Shown: positions 30,316 through 40,415, numbered from the stretch's first letter. The stretch is 64,000 nt of DNA from an uncultured Fidelibacterota bacterium (GCA_902629855.1 CACOSI010000002.1:69501-133500); one strand, 5' to 3'. Numbers and translations are program-made. Notes: generated from the letters alone by a model not told the origin.

Positions 30316-31415
30316 TGAGTTATTTCGGGCCAAAAATTTTTATTGACCTAAAAAGGTTGTCAAATAACTATCAATTATTGGTAAAAGAAATTAAAGATTT
30401 GTCAATAATGGCAACCGTCAAAGCTAACGCTTATGGGCATGGAGCAATAGAAGTCTCTAAAACTTTAGAAAAAGAGGGAGTTAGATATCTAGCTGTCTTT
30501 ACAATTGATGAAGCAATTGAGTTAAGAAAAGCTGGAATCAAATCAGATATTTTCATTTATTCTAAAATGGATCCAAAAAGAATTGATGAAGCTCAAAAAA
30601 ACAACCTGACACTTAATGTTTCATCATTTGAAGATCTTAAAACCTTAGATAATTTTTCTGGTAGAATAAAAGGACATTTAAAGTTTGATACTGGAATGAC
30701 AAGGTTGGGTGTTCCATTTGATAAAGCTGAAGAATTCTTAAAAAAAGCTAAAAAAATTTCATCTTTAGAAATAGAAGGCCTTTATTCTCATTTTGCAACT
30801 GCAGATGAAGGAGACCTATCTTATGCGACAAATCAACTTAAAAAATTTAATAAAGTGCTTGATTTTGCAAATCATCTAAAAATAAAAGCAAAGTTCATTC
30901 ATTGCAGCAACAGTGGTGCAATCTTAAATCTTCCTAATTCAAGATTTAACATGGTTAGAGCAGGGATGCTACTATATGGTGCTTTTCCTTCTGATGATGT
31001 ACCTCAAGATTTATCAATAGAACCTGTTATGACATTTACAGCACCTGTTGTTGAGGTTAGAGATGTCAAAAAAGGAACATTAATTAGCTATGGTGGCGCA
31101 TATGAAACTAAAAAAGATACCAAAATTGCTGTTATTCAAGCAGGTTTTGCTGATGGTGTTCCAAGACCTTGGTATATTAATGGTTATGTTTTATTTAAAA
31201 ATCAAAAAATGAAGATAACTGGAAGAATTTGTATGGATCAACTAATGATTGATATAAAAAATAGTAATATAGCTTATGGAGACGAGGTTCTCATTTTTGG
31301 ATCTAATGATAATGGCACTATTGATATTAATGAAATAGCTGAAAAAATTGATTCCACGTCTTACGTCATAGTTACATCAGTTGGTATTAGACCAAAAAGA
31401 ATACATAAAAAATAA
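30315..31415 (+). CDS. alr: Alanine racemase
   Basis: MATVKANAYGHGAIEVSK PLP-lysine motif, FDTGMTRLG, GRICMDQLMID; ATG overlaps polA stop. Confidence 0.96.
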   Translation: MSYFGPKIFIDLKRLSNNYQLLVKEIKDLSIMATVKANAYGHGAIEVSKTLEKEGVRYLAVFTIDEAIELRKAGIKSDIFIYSKMDPKRIDEAQKNNLTLNVSSFEDLKTLDNFSGRIKGHLKFDTGMTRLGVPFDKAEEFLKKAKKISSLEIEGLYSHFATADEGDLSYATNQLKKFNKVLDFANHLKIKAKFIHCSNSGAILNLPNSRFNMVRAGMLLYGAFPSDDVPQDLSIEPVMTFTAPVVEVRDVKKGTLISYGGAYETKKDTKIAVIQAGFADGVPRPWYINGYVLFKNQKMKITGRICMDQLMIDIKNSNIAYGDEVLIFGSNDNGTIDINEIAEKIDSTSYVIVTSVGIRPKRIHKK

Positions 31416-31439
31416 ATCCATTAAAAATCTTGCATTTTA

Positions 31440-31459
31440 AACTTACGTTAACGTAAGTT
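31440..31459. promoter_or_regulatory. 20-bp perfect palindrome, candidate MerR-family operator
   Basis: AACTTACGTTAACGTAAGTT, 21 bp upstream of the MerR gene start. Confidence 0.7.
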
Positions 31460-31480
31460 AAATCACTAAAACGTAATAAT

Positions 31481-31873
31481 ATGAATTTTAATAAAGAAAA
31501 ATTTTTTACCGTACCGGAATTGGCAAAAGATCTTGGTTTAACAGAACGTGCTATAAGATTTTATGAATCAAAAGGACTAGTCTCCCCAAAAAGAGCTGGT
31601 AATACTAGAATTTTTTCATATGGAGATAGAACCAGATTAAAGATTGTAGTGAGATCAAAAAAAGTGGGATTTTCATTAAAAGAAATTAAGGATTTCCTTG
31701 ATCTATATGATGTTAATTCAAATCATAAACAGCAAGCTAAAAATGGATTAAAAATTGTTGAAAAAAGAATGAATTCATTAAAAGATCAATATAAAGAAAT
31801 TGATATTATGTTGAATGATTTAAAAGGCATAAAAAAAGAACTTTCAAGAGTTATGAAATATGGAAGAAAATAA
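31481..31873 (+). CDS. MerR-family regulator (LiuR-like by context)
   Basis: FFTVPELAKDLGLTERAIRFYESKGLVSPKRAGNTRIFSYGDRTRLKIV. Confidence 0.92.
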   Translation: MNFNKEKFFTVPELAKDLGLTERAIRFYESKGLVSPKRAGNTRIFSYGDRTRLKIVVRSKKVGFSLKEIKDFLDLYDVNSNHKQQAKNGLKIVEKRMNSLKDQYKEIDIMLNDLKGIKKELSRVMKYGRK

Positions 31874-33653
31874 AAAAATTAAAATAGGATGTGCCTCTGC
31901 ATTTTGGGGAGATACTAATGATGCAGCTGCACAGCTCGTTAATAGTGAACAGATAGATTATCTAGTTTTTGATTTCTTGGCTGAGGTTACAATGTCAATT
32001 TTAGCTGCAGCAAAAATGAAAAATTCAAATTTAGGCTATGCTACAGATTTTGTAAATCAAACTGCGCCACTTTTGAGTAAAATAAAAACACAAGGAATTA
32101 AAGTTATTAGTAATGCTGGAGGAATTAATCCAGTTGCATGTAGAGAAGCTTTAAGCAAAGAAGCTGATAAACAAGGATTAAAATTCAATATTGCTATTGT
32201 TGAGGGAGACAATCTTTTTCATAAAAAAGAAAATTTTTTTGAGGGCAAAATTAAAGATATTGATACAAATAGTTTAATGCCGGAATCAGTAACGAGTATT
32301 AATGCATATTTAGGAGCAGAGCCAATAAGAAAGGCTTTAGATGAAGGGGCAGATATTATTATTACAGGAAGATGTGTAGATAGTGCCGTAACTTTAGCTC
32401 CTCTAATGTATGAGTTTGGTTGGAAATCAAATGATTACGATTTATTAGCTGCTGGAAGTTTAGCTGGTCACATCATTGAATGTGGAGCACAATGTAACGG
32501 AGGTAATTTTACTGATTGGCATTTAGTAGAAGATTTCGATAATATAGGTTTTCCAATCATTGAAGTTGATTCAACCGGAAGTTTTACAGTGTTCAAACCT
32601 GACAATACTGGAGGATTAGTTTCCTTTGGCACTGTTGCAGAGCAATTTTTATATGAAATTGGAGATCCAGGAGCATACATTTTACCGGACGTTACTTGTG
32701 ATTTCAGAGATGTTTCAATAAAAGAAATTGAAAAAGATAAGGTTCTAGTTTCGGGTGCAAAAGGTAAGCCTCCTACTAACACATATAAAGTTTCCGCAAC
32801 ATATCTAAATGGATATCGGACGCAAGCATCTGTAGTAATTGGTGGAATAGACTCAACTAAAAAAGCTCAAATTACAGCTGATGCAATACTAAAGAAAGCT
32901 TCTAGGATGTTAAAAGATTTGGGAATACAAGATTTTACAGATAAAAAAGTATCAATAATTGGTACTGAAACGATGTACGGAGATAATTCTAGAAATCCAA
33001 ATCCAAGAGAAGTTTTATTAAGAATTATTGCAACTCATCCTCAAAAAGAAGCTCTAGTATTATTATCAAGAGAAATTGCGCAAGGTTCAACAGGAATGAC
33101 ACCAGGATTTGTAAATATGCTTGGAGGAAGACCTTCAGTATCACCATCAATCAAGCTTTTTTCATTCCTTATTCCTAAAAAAGACGTAAGGTCATCAATT
33201 AACATTGATAAAAAAAGCATAGATATTTTTATTGATGATAATTATGATTCTAATTTTCAAACAACAGATGAAGTTTCTAATGAAGTTGAAAATAAATCTT
33301 TTCCAAATGAGGTTCCTCTTTATAAACTTGCTTTTGCAAGAAGCGGAGATAAAGGAGATCATAGTAATATTGGTGTTATTTCAAGAAAACCTGAAAATTT
33401 TTTCTATATTAAAAATCACTTAACTAGCCAAACTGTTAAAAAATATTTTTCACACGTAGCAAAAGGTGAAGTAATATGCTGGGAAGTACCAGGTATTCAT
33501 GCTTTAAATTTTTTATTAAAAAATTCCCTTGGTGGAGGAGGTATGGCTAGCCTCAATATTGATCCGCAAGGTAAGGCATACGCTCAACAGCTTCTTGATA
33601 TGATGATTCCAGTGCCAAAAGAAATTTATAATGAGTTAATAAATAGGGGATAA
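31860..33653 (+). CDS. AtuA/DUF1446 family acyclic-terpene-utilisation-like protein
   Basis: GCASAFWGDTNDAAAQLV, TGRCVDSAVTLAPLMYEF, C-terminal ARSGDKGDHSNIGVISR. Confidence 0.88.
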   Translation: MEENKKIKIGCASAFWGDTNDAAAQLVNSEQIDYLVFDFLAEVTMSILAAAKMKNSNLGYATDFVNQTAPLLSKIKTQGIKVISNAGGINPVACREALSKEADKQGLKFNIAIVEGDNLFHKKENFFEGKIKDIDTNSLMPESVTSINAYLGAEPIRKALDEGADIIITGRCVDSAVTLAPLMYEFGWKSNDYDLLAAGSLAGHIIECGAQCNGGNFTDWHLVEDFDNIGFPIIEVDSTGSFTVFKPDNTGGLVSFGTVAEQFLYEIGDPGAYILPDVTCDFRDVSIKEIEKDKVLVSGAKGKPPTNTYKVSATYLNGYRTQASVVIGGIDSTKKAQITADAILKKASRMLKDLGIQDFTDKKVSIIGTETMYGDNSRNPNPREVLLRIIATHPQKEALVLLSREIAQGSTGMTPGFVNMLGGRPSVSPSIKLFSFLIPKKDVRSSINIDKKSIDIFIDDNYDSNFQTTDEVSNEVENKSFPNEVPLYKLAFARSGDKGDHSNIGVISRKPENFFYIKNHLTSQTVKKYFSHVAKGEVICWEVPGIHALNFLLKNSLGGGGMASLNIDPQGKAYAQQLLDMMIPVPKEIYNELINRG

Positions 33654-33654
33654 T

Positions 33655-35280
33655 ATGTCAAAAGAATTCAAATCTAAAGTTGATGTTAATTCAGAGAGTT
33701 TTTTAAAAAATCGTGCAGAAATGCTTGAGAAAATAAAAGAAATGCATAATTTAGAAAAAAGAAGTTTTGATGCATCTGAAAGTAAAAGAAAAAAATTTGA
33801 AGATCGAAATCAACTAAGTCCTCGAGAAAGATTAAAAGCTTTAATTGATCCTGATTCAGAATTTGTTGAGTTATATAATATGGCTGGATTTCTAGTTGAA
33901 GATAAAAATTTTGAGACAAGCATACCTGGTGCTAGCGTAATTGCTGGAATAGGTTTTATAAATGGTGTTAGATGCATGATAATGGTTGATGATAGTGGAA
34001 TTAACGCAGGTGCTGCTACAAGCACAACTGTAGATAAATGTGTTGGCTGTTTAGAGATTTCTCTTGAAAAGAAATTACCATTTGTTCATTTAGTTGAAAG
34101 TGCAGGAATTAATTTAATGAATTACAAGGTTGAAATTTGGGCAAGGGCAGGGGGTATGTTTGCCGGTTTAGCCAAATTAAGCGCAGCTGGAGTTCCAACT
34201 ATCACAGTTTTACATGGTCTTTCGACTGCAGGTGGAGCTTATAATGTTGGAATGAGTGACTATGTAATTGGTGTTAAGAAAAATGGAATGGCAGCTTTAG
34301 CTGGCCCAGCTTTACTTAAAGCGGCAACAAATGAAGTCGCATCAAATGAAGAGTTAGGCGGATCAGAAATGCATGCAACTGTATCAGGATTAGTTGAGTA
34401 CCTAGCAGAAGATGATTCTGATGCAATCAACATAGCTAGAGATGTCATTAAATCATTAGATTGGAATTCTGGTTTTTCTGAAATCAAAAATAACGATTTT
34501 TTAGAGCCAAAGTACGATATTGATGAGCTTGCTGGTATTGTGAACCTTGATTATAAAAAACCATATGATGCAAGAGAGATAGTTTTAAGATTAGTTGATG
34601 ATTCAAGATTTATAGAGTTTAAACCAAGGTATGGAATAACAACTCTTTGTTTTCAAGCTGATATAAATGGTAACTCTTGTGGAATTATTGCAAATAATGG
34701 ACCTATTGATACTGATGGAGCAACAAAATCAGCACAATTTTTTCAATTGTGTGACAAATCAGATATTCCTTTAATTTTTTTGAATAATGTTACTGGTTTC
34801 ATGGTTGGAAAAAAGTATGAGCAAGCAGGAATGATTAAACATGGATCTAAAATGATACAAGCAGTAACGAATATTTCTGTTCCTAAGATTTCTCTTTATG
34901 TTGGAGCAAGTTTTGGTGCAGGTAACTATGGAATGTGCGGATATGCATATGATCCAGATTTTCTATTATCTTGGCCGAATGCTATTACAGGAGTAATGGG
35001 CGGCCAGCAAGCATCGTCAACTATGGCTCAAGTTATGGTTGCTGCTGCAAAAAAAAGAGGAGATAGCTTTGACCAAGATAAAATTGATCAAAAGCAAAAA
35101 GAAATTTCAGAACATTTTGATAACCAATCTAGTGCATTTTATACGTCGGGAAGATTGTTAGATATGGGAATAATTGATCCTAGAGAAACCAGAAGAGTTT
35201 TAGCTTTTTTATTACAAACATGTAAAGAATCTAAAGCTAGAAAATTAAAGTCAAATACTTTTGGTATTGCGAGAATGTAA
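33655..35280 (+). CDS. Acyl-CoA carboxylase beta subunit (carboxyltransferase; LiuB/AtuC-like)
   Basis: LSPRERLKALIDPDSEFVEL, STAGGAYNVGMSDYVIGV, GASFGAGNYGMCGYAYDP. Confidence 0.92.
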   Translation: MSKEFKSKVDVNSESFLKNRAEMLEKIKEMHNLEKRSFDASESKRKKFEDRNQLSPRERLKALIDPDSEFVELYNMAGFLVEDKNFETSIPGASVIAGIGFINGVRCMIMVDDSGINAGAATSTTVDKCVGCLEISLEKKLPFVHLVESAGINLMNYKVEIWARAGGMFAGLAKLSAAGVPTITVLHGLSTAGGAYNVGMSDYVIGVKKNGMAALAGPALLKAATNEVASNEELGGSEMHATVSGLVEYLAEDDSDAINIARDVIKSLDWNSGFSEIKNNDFLEPKYDIDELAGIVNLDYKKPYDAREIVLRLVDDSRFIEFKPRYGITTLCFQADINGNSCGIIANNGPIDTDGATKSAQFFQLCDKSDIPLIFLNNVTGFMVGKKYEQAGMIKHGSKMIQAVTNISVPKISLYVGASFGAGNYGMCGYAYDPDFLLSWPNAITGVMGGQQASSTMAQVMVAAAKKRGDSFDQDKIDQKQKEISEHFDNQSSAFYTSGRLLDMGIIDPRETRRVLAFLLQTCKESKARKLKSNTFGIARM

Positions 35281-35281
35281 G

Positions 35282-36088
35282 ATGAAAATAGAAAAAAATT
35301 TTTCTAACGTTAATTTTTTTAGCAAAAATAAAGCATGGGTCAATATAGAATTTGATGATTCTTCATCCAAAAATGCTCTTTCAGAAAATATGATAAATGA
35401 ATTGAACGAGATTTTTGATATAGTTGAAGGAAATGATGACATAAGAGGTATTACTTTTAGAGGATCTAATGGGATTTTTTGTTCAGGTGCAAACTTAAAA
35501 GAAATAAATGAAATTTTTGAATCAAATAAGCCAAAAGAAAAAGCTTATTTTGTTTCAACAAACATTGGAAAACTTTTGAAAAGAATTCAGTCATTACCGC
35601 AAGTAACTATCATGATTGTTGAAGGTGCAGCAATGGCTGGCGGCTTTGGTATAATGTGTGCAGGAGATATCACTGTTATAAATTCAAATGCCAAATTTTC
35701 ACTTACAGAGACAATGGTAGGTCTTACCCCTGCTCAAATATCACCCTATGTCATAAAAAAAGCTGGGTTTACTAACGCAAAAAAATTAATGATAACAGCT
35801 GAAAGATTTGATGGAATTAAGGCCAAAGAATATCACTTAGCTGACTATTTATTTGATACAGATCAAGAGTTACAAGAAATTGAAGAAAGTTTAGAAAAAC
35901 AAATTCTTAATTGCGCACCAAAAGCAATTATTGAAACAAAAAAAATTCTTGATATAGCATATAATAGAATTGACCAAGATTTTATTGAGTATGCCAGTAA
36001 AAACTTTGTTGAGCAGATTATTGATGGTGAAGGAAGAGAAGGAATATTAGCATTTATTGAAAAAAGAAAACCTGAATGGAAAAAATGA
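35282..36088 (+). CDS. Enoyl-CoA hydratase/isomerase family protein
   Basis: FRGSNGIFCSGANLKEI, VEGAAMAGGFGIMCAGDITV; ATG 35282 preferred over track start 35261. Confidence 0.92.
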   Translation: MKIEKNFSNVNFFSKNKAWVNIEFDDSSSKNALSENMINELNEIFDIVEGNDDIRGITFRGSNGIFCSGANLKEINEIFESNKPKEKAYFVSTNIGKLLKRIQSLPQVTIMIVEGAAMAGGFGIMCAGDITVINSNAKFSLTETMVGLTPAQISPYVIKKAGFTNAKKLMITAERFDGIKAKEYHLADYLFDTDQELQEIEESLEKQILNCAPKAIIETKKILDIAYNRIDQDFIEYASKNFVEQIIDGEGREGILAFIEKRKPEWKK

Positions 36089-36106
36089 ATATTGTAAGGA
36101 GATAAA

Positions 36107-37261
36107 ATGAAATTTACAGATGAACATCATGCATTATATAAAACAGTAAAGGAATTTGGAGAAAAAGAAATAAAACCTTTTAATGAAGAATGGGAAAAAG
36201 CTGGTATTTATCCTGCTAAAGAAATTTTCAAAAAAATGGCAGATTTAAATTTACTGGGCATCACAAAAGATCCAAATTATGGAGGGATGGGACTAGATTA
36301 TTCCTATTCAATAGTGTTTGCGGAAGCACTGGGGCATTCATGTAATGCATCTGTTGTTATGAGCATAGGTGTACAAACTGATATGGCAACTCCAGCAATC
36401 GATAGATATGGGTCTGATTTAATTAAGAAAGAATTTTTAGCTCCATCTATTTCAGGAGATTACGTAGCATCTGTTGCAGTAAGTGAGCCAAATAGTGGTT
36501 CAGATGTGGCATCAATAAAAACCTCAGCTACAAAAGACGGAGACGATTACATTATTAATGGTCAAAAGATGTGGATTACTAATTCAACGCAGGCTGACTA
36601 TTTTTGTACGCTTGTTAACACGAGCAATGATCAATCTCATCAAAATAAATCATTAATTGTGATTCCTGCTAATACTCCAGGTGTTAGTGTTGGGGAAAAA
36701 ATTGATAAAATAGGCATGAGATCATCTGACACTGCCCCTGTATTTTTTGATAATGTAAGGGTACCTCAGTCATACAGAATTGGCGAAGAAGGATCTGGTT
36801 TTACCATGCAAATGCAACAATTTCAGGAAGAAAGACTTTTCATTGCTGCTTCAACATTAATTGCGACTGAAAATTGTATTAAAGATACTATTGAATATTG
36901 CTCTGAAAGAAAAGCATTTGGAAAGCCACTTTTAGATAACCAGGTAATTCATTTCAGGTTAGCTGAACATCAGACTGAGCTTGAATCATTAAGAGCTTTG
37001 ATTTATAAAGCTTGTGATAGGTTTGTTGATGGGAAGGATGTAACGATGCTTGCATCAATGGCAAAATTAAAAAGTGGAAGACTAATAAGAGAAGTATCTG
37101 ATTCTTGCCTTCAATTTTGGGGTGGTATGGGTTATACTATGGAAAATCCAGTTTCTCAGCAATTTAGGGACGGTAGATTGCATTCAATTGGAGGTGGTTC
37201 TGATGAAGTTATGCTTCAAATAATCTCAAAATATATGAACACTCTTCCAAAAAAGAGTTGA
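36107..37261 (+). CDS. Acyl-CoA dehydrogenase
   Basis: VAVSEPNSGSDVASIKTSATKDGDDYIINGQKMWITN; QFWGGMGYTMENPVSQQFRD. Confidence 0.95.
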   Translation: MKFTDEHHALYKTVKEFGEKEIKPFNEEWEKAGIYPAKEIFKKMADLNLLGITKDPNYGGMGLDYSYSIVFAEALGHSCNASVVMSIGVQTDMATPAIDRYGSDLIKKEFLAPSISGDYVASVAVSEPNSGSDVASIKTSATKDGDDYIINGQKMWITNSTQADYFCTLVNTSNDQSHQNKSLIVIPANTPGVSVGEKIDKIGMRSSDTAPVFFDNVRVPQSYRIGEEGSGFTMQMQQFQEERLFIAASTLIATENCIKDTIEYCSERKAFGKPLLDNQVIHFRLAEHQTELESLRALIYKACDRFVDGKDVTMLASMAKLKSGRLIREVSDSCLQFWGGMGYTMENPVSQQFRDGRLHSIGGGSDEVMLQIISKYMNTLPKKS

Positions 37262-37336
37262 GGAGCAAATTAAAACCTAACCAAGGGTAAGAGAAAGGAA
37301 TTAAGAGGTAATTTTAAACTTTAATTTACTCCTCAA
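37258..37336 (+). other. Long inverted repeat, possible structured RNA or operon-end element
   Basis: TTGAGGAGCAAATTAAA (37258-37274) vs TTTAATTTACTCCTCAA (37320-37336), 16/17 paired, 45-nt loop, T7 run at 37347-37353. Confidence 0.5.
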
Positions 37337-37402
37337 TTAGTTAATGTTTTTTTCAAAAAAAGGTTCCTCCTTTTTCAATTTTTAGTTATTATACAAATAG
37401 AT

Positions 37403-37476
<74 letters not shown>

Positions 37477-37506
37477 CTAACCTCCTAATGAAAAAGGATA
37501 TAAATA

Positions 37507-38715
37507 ATGAAGTTATACAAATCTTTTTTAATCATTCTTTCATCACTTATAATTATGAATTGTAGCTCTAATAATGATGATCAGCTAATGGAAAAAGCTA
37601 AAGAATTATCTCAAAAATTTATCATAACAGATGGTCATATAGATACACCATGGAGAATGCATAAGTGGGGCTATGAAGATATTTCAAAAAGGTCCCCAGG
37701 TGACTTTGATTATGTCAGAGCAAAAGAAGGTGGTTTAGATGTCCCATTCATGGCTATTTACGTTCCTGCAACATACCAAGTAACTGGTGGAGCAAAAGAA
37801 AAAGCAGAAGAGTTAATTGCCATTGTTGAAAGAATCGTTTCAGATCATCCAGACAAATTTGAGATTGCTCATAGCGCTGAAGAGGCTGAAAGAATTGTAT
37901 CGGAAGGAAAAATAGCATTACCTATGGGTATGGAAAACGGAGCTCCTTTAGAAGGGGACTTATCTAATGTTCAATATTTCCACGACAAAGGTATAAGTTA
38001 CATTACTTTAACTCATTCTGAAGATAATGCAATTTGTGATTCTTCATATAATTTAGGCAAACGTACTCATAATGGGCTTAGTGCTTATGGAAGAGAGGTA
38101 GTCAAAGAGATGAATCGTGTTGGTATTATGGTAGATATTTCACATGTATCTGATGACGCATTCTATCAAGTCATGGACGTAACCCAAGTTCCAGCTATTG
38201 CATCACATTCATCTTGTAGGCACTTCACACCTGATTGGGAAAGAAATATTGATGATGATATGATAAAAAGGCTTGCAGAGAATGGTGGAGTTGTTCAAAT
38301 AAACTTTGCATCATATTTTGTTGATCAAGCATCAAAAGACACCAAAGCTCCTATTGACGCTGATGTAGCAAAGTATATTGAAGATAATAATTTAGATCCA
38401 ACTGATTACGCTTCTTACGATGAATATAAAAGAGAGCAATATGATAAAAGGTTTTTGTATGTAAGTTCTGAAAAAGTTGCAGATCATATTGATCATGTAG
38501 TGAATTTAGTTGGAATTGACCATGTTGGTTTCGGGTCAGATTTTGATGGTGTTGGATATACACTTCCTACTGATTTGAAAGGTCCGGAAGGATTTCCGAT
38601 TGTTATTTATCATCTTTTGAAAAAAGGTTATTCAGAAGAGGAAATTGAAAAAATTTGCTATAAGAACGTTTGGAGAGTTTGGAAGGCAACAGAAGATTTT
38701 GCTAAGCTTAACTAA
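37507..38715 (+). CDS. Membrane dipeptidase (peptidase M19), lipoprotein
   Basis: Lipobox IIMNCSS; DGHIDTPWRMHKWG, VDISHVSDDAFYQV, GFGSDFDGVG. Confidence 0.93.
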   Translation: MKLYKSFLIILSSLIIMNCSSNNDDQLMEKAKELSQKFIITDGHIDTPWRMHKWGYEDISKRSPGDFDYVRAKEGGLDVPFMAIYVPATYQVTGGAKEKAEELIAIVERIVSDHPDKFEIAHSAEEAERIVSEGKIALPMGMENGAPLEGDLSNVQYFHDKGISYITLTHSEDNAICDSSYNLGKRTHNGLSAYGREVVKEMNRVGIMVDISHVSDDAFYQVMDVTQVPAIASHSSCRHFTPDWERNIDDDMIKRLAENGGVVQINFASYFVDQASKDTKAPIDADVAKYIEDNNLDPTDYASYDEYKREQYDKRFLYVSSEKVADHIDHVVNLVGIDHVGFGSDFDGVGYTLPTDLKGPEGFPIVIYHLLKKGYSEEEIEKICYKNVWRVWKATEDFAKLN

Positions 38716-39451
38716 TTACTTGTCTTAGTCTTTCAAAGACAATGGCGCTTACGGCAGTAGCAACATTTAAAGAATTCATTTTGTGAGACATAGGGATTGT
38801 TGCAAGAAAATCTGAATTTTTAAGAATTTGCTTACTAATACCGTTTCCTTCACCACCAAAAATCAAAACAGATCTTCCTTTCAAATCGATGGAATACCAA
38901 TTTTTTGCTTCAATATTATTTTCAAAGCTTGTTATCCAGAAATCATTATCTTTAAAATGGCTGATAGCTTTATTGATGTTTGTTACTGAAAATAAAGGAA
39001 CTTTCGAAAACCCTCCTTGGCTAACTTGAGCTACAGCACTAGTCATTGATACGCTATTTCGATCAGTAACTATTACTCCATCAATATCTCCACCAGCACA
39101 TATCCTTAATATTTGTCCAAGATTATGAGGATCTTGAACTTGATCGAGAATTACGAAACAAGAATTTTCTTTTTCAATATTTGGAAGTTCGTGAAAAGTT
39201 TTAGCTTGAGCTTTTATAAAAATACCTTGTGCTCTGTTATTGTCAACATACTTTTTAAAACTTTCCGAATCTACTATATCAATAAGATTTTTAGATACAT
39301 CGGTTAATACAGCATTTATTATACTACTATTATCTGCTGGAGAATTTTTTTCAATGATTACTTGATTAACATCAATAATAGACGATGTAATTGCATCATG
39401 GCATCCATTAATACCATAAACTGATATGCGATGTTTTGTAAAATTATTCAT
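38708..39451 (-). CDS. rlmB: TrmH/SpoU family rRNA methyltransferase (RlmB-like)
   Basis: ILDQVQDPHNLGQILRIC, GGEGNGIS, IPMSHKMNSLNVATAVSAIVFE. Confidence 0.9.
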   Translation of the reverse strand: MNNFTKHRISVYGINGCHDAITSSIIDVNQVIIEKNSPADNSSIINAVLTDVSKNLIDIVDSESFKKYVDNNRAQGIFIKAQAKTFHELPNIEKENSCFVILDQVQDPHNLGQILRICAGGDIDGVIVTDRNSVSMTSAVAQVSQGGFSKVPLFSVTNINKAISHFKDNDFWITSFENNIEAKNWYSIDLKGRSVLIFGGEGNGISKQILKNSDFLATIPMSHKMNSLNVATAVSAIVFERLRQVIS

Positions 39452-39484
39452 AAAAAATTCTGTAAATTTTATAAAAATATTTTA

Positions 39485-39883
39485 ATGATAAAAATTAAAG
39501 AATCAGAGTTACATTTTTCGTTTGTAAGATCGAGTGGTCCAGGCGGGCAACATGTAAATAAAGTTTCAACCGCAGTTCAATTAAAGTATAATATATCAAA
39601 ATCTGACATATCTAATGATTTGAAACAAAGATTTATAAAAAAATATGAAAAAAGAATTTCAAAGAATGGTTTTATAACAATTCTTGCTCAATCTTTTAAA
39701 TCACAGAAAAAAAATAGAGAAGATGCAATAAAAAGGTTAGAAAAATTATTTAGTGATATTAAAATAGATGCAATAAGAATTCCAACGAAACCTTCTAGGA
39801 GTTCTAAAGTTAAAAGAATTGAAAATAAAAAAAGAAGATCACAAATAAAAAAAAGAAGAATGAAAGTCAGTTTAGATGATTAG
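39485..39883 (+). CDS. arfB: ArfB/YaeJ-like GGQ peptidyl-tRNA hydrolase
   Basis: FVRSSGPGGQHVNKVSTAVQLKY with Lys/Arg-rich C-terminus; ATG 39485 preferred over 39431. Confidence 0.88.
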   Translation: MIKIKESELHFSFVRSSGPGGQHVNKVSTAVQLKYNISKSDISNDLKQRFIKKYEKRISKNGFITILAQSFKSQKKNREDAIKRLEKLFSDIKIDAIRIPTKPSRSSKVKRIENKKRRSQIKKRRMKVSLDD

Positions 39884-40415
39884 GTATATTTTATTATTTT
39901 TGTTTTTGAATTTAATTCATTCCCAAGACTCAGAAAAAAAGATTGAAAATAACATTCAGCCTTTATTAGTTGAGGAGCTTTCTGAATTAGAGTTAATGTT
40001 AATAGCTGATATTAATACTAACGAGACACTAAAAAATTTTTTACAACTAGATATTATTAATGAGTCAATAAAGTTAAGTGCACCATCTTATGATAGATTT
40101 GCTAGAAAGAATAATATAGGAATGTTATTACCATTAAGTTCATCATCATCTATTTATCTGGATGCAGGCATCGAAGGTTGGATAGAGGCTAATAAATACA
40201 TTTCGAAAAATAATAGTATGTATTCTAAAGGTTTTTTCAATTCATCAATTGACAAGTTTTCGTACTACAATACAAGGAAAACTTTTATTGACACAGATAA
40301 TTACTTTAAAGATCCATGGAATCAAAGAGATTTTAATGATTACATGAGATACCTTCATACGCCTCCAAATATTAAACACTCTGAAATAAATACTATTTAT
40401 GATCGAAATAGGTAA
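39876..40415 (+). CDS. Hypothetical secreted protein
   Basis: Signal peptide IRYILLFLFLNLIHSQ; stop overlaps murE start; no family recognised. Confidence 0.65.
   Translation: MIRYILLFLFLNLIHSQDSEKKIENNIQPLLVEELSELELMLIADINTNETLKNFLQLDIINESIKLSAPSYDRFARKNNIGMLLPLSSSSSIYLDAGIEGWIEANKYISKNNSMYSKGFFNSSIDKFSYYNTRKTFIDTDNYFKDPWNQRDFNDYMRYLHTPPNIKHSEINTIYDRNR

Noticed and set aside
37361-37376. AGGTTCCTCCTTTTTC resembling the 16S rRNA 3' end (anti-Shine-Dalgarno)
   Set aside because: Only a short partial match with no other rRNA sequence nearby; also explained by a weak A/T-rich hairpin AAAAAGG-TTCCT-CCTTTTT.
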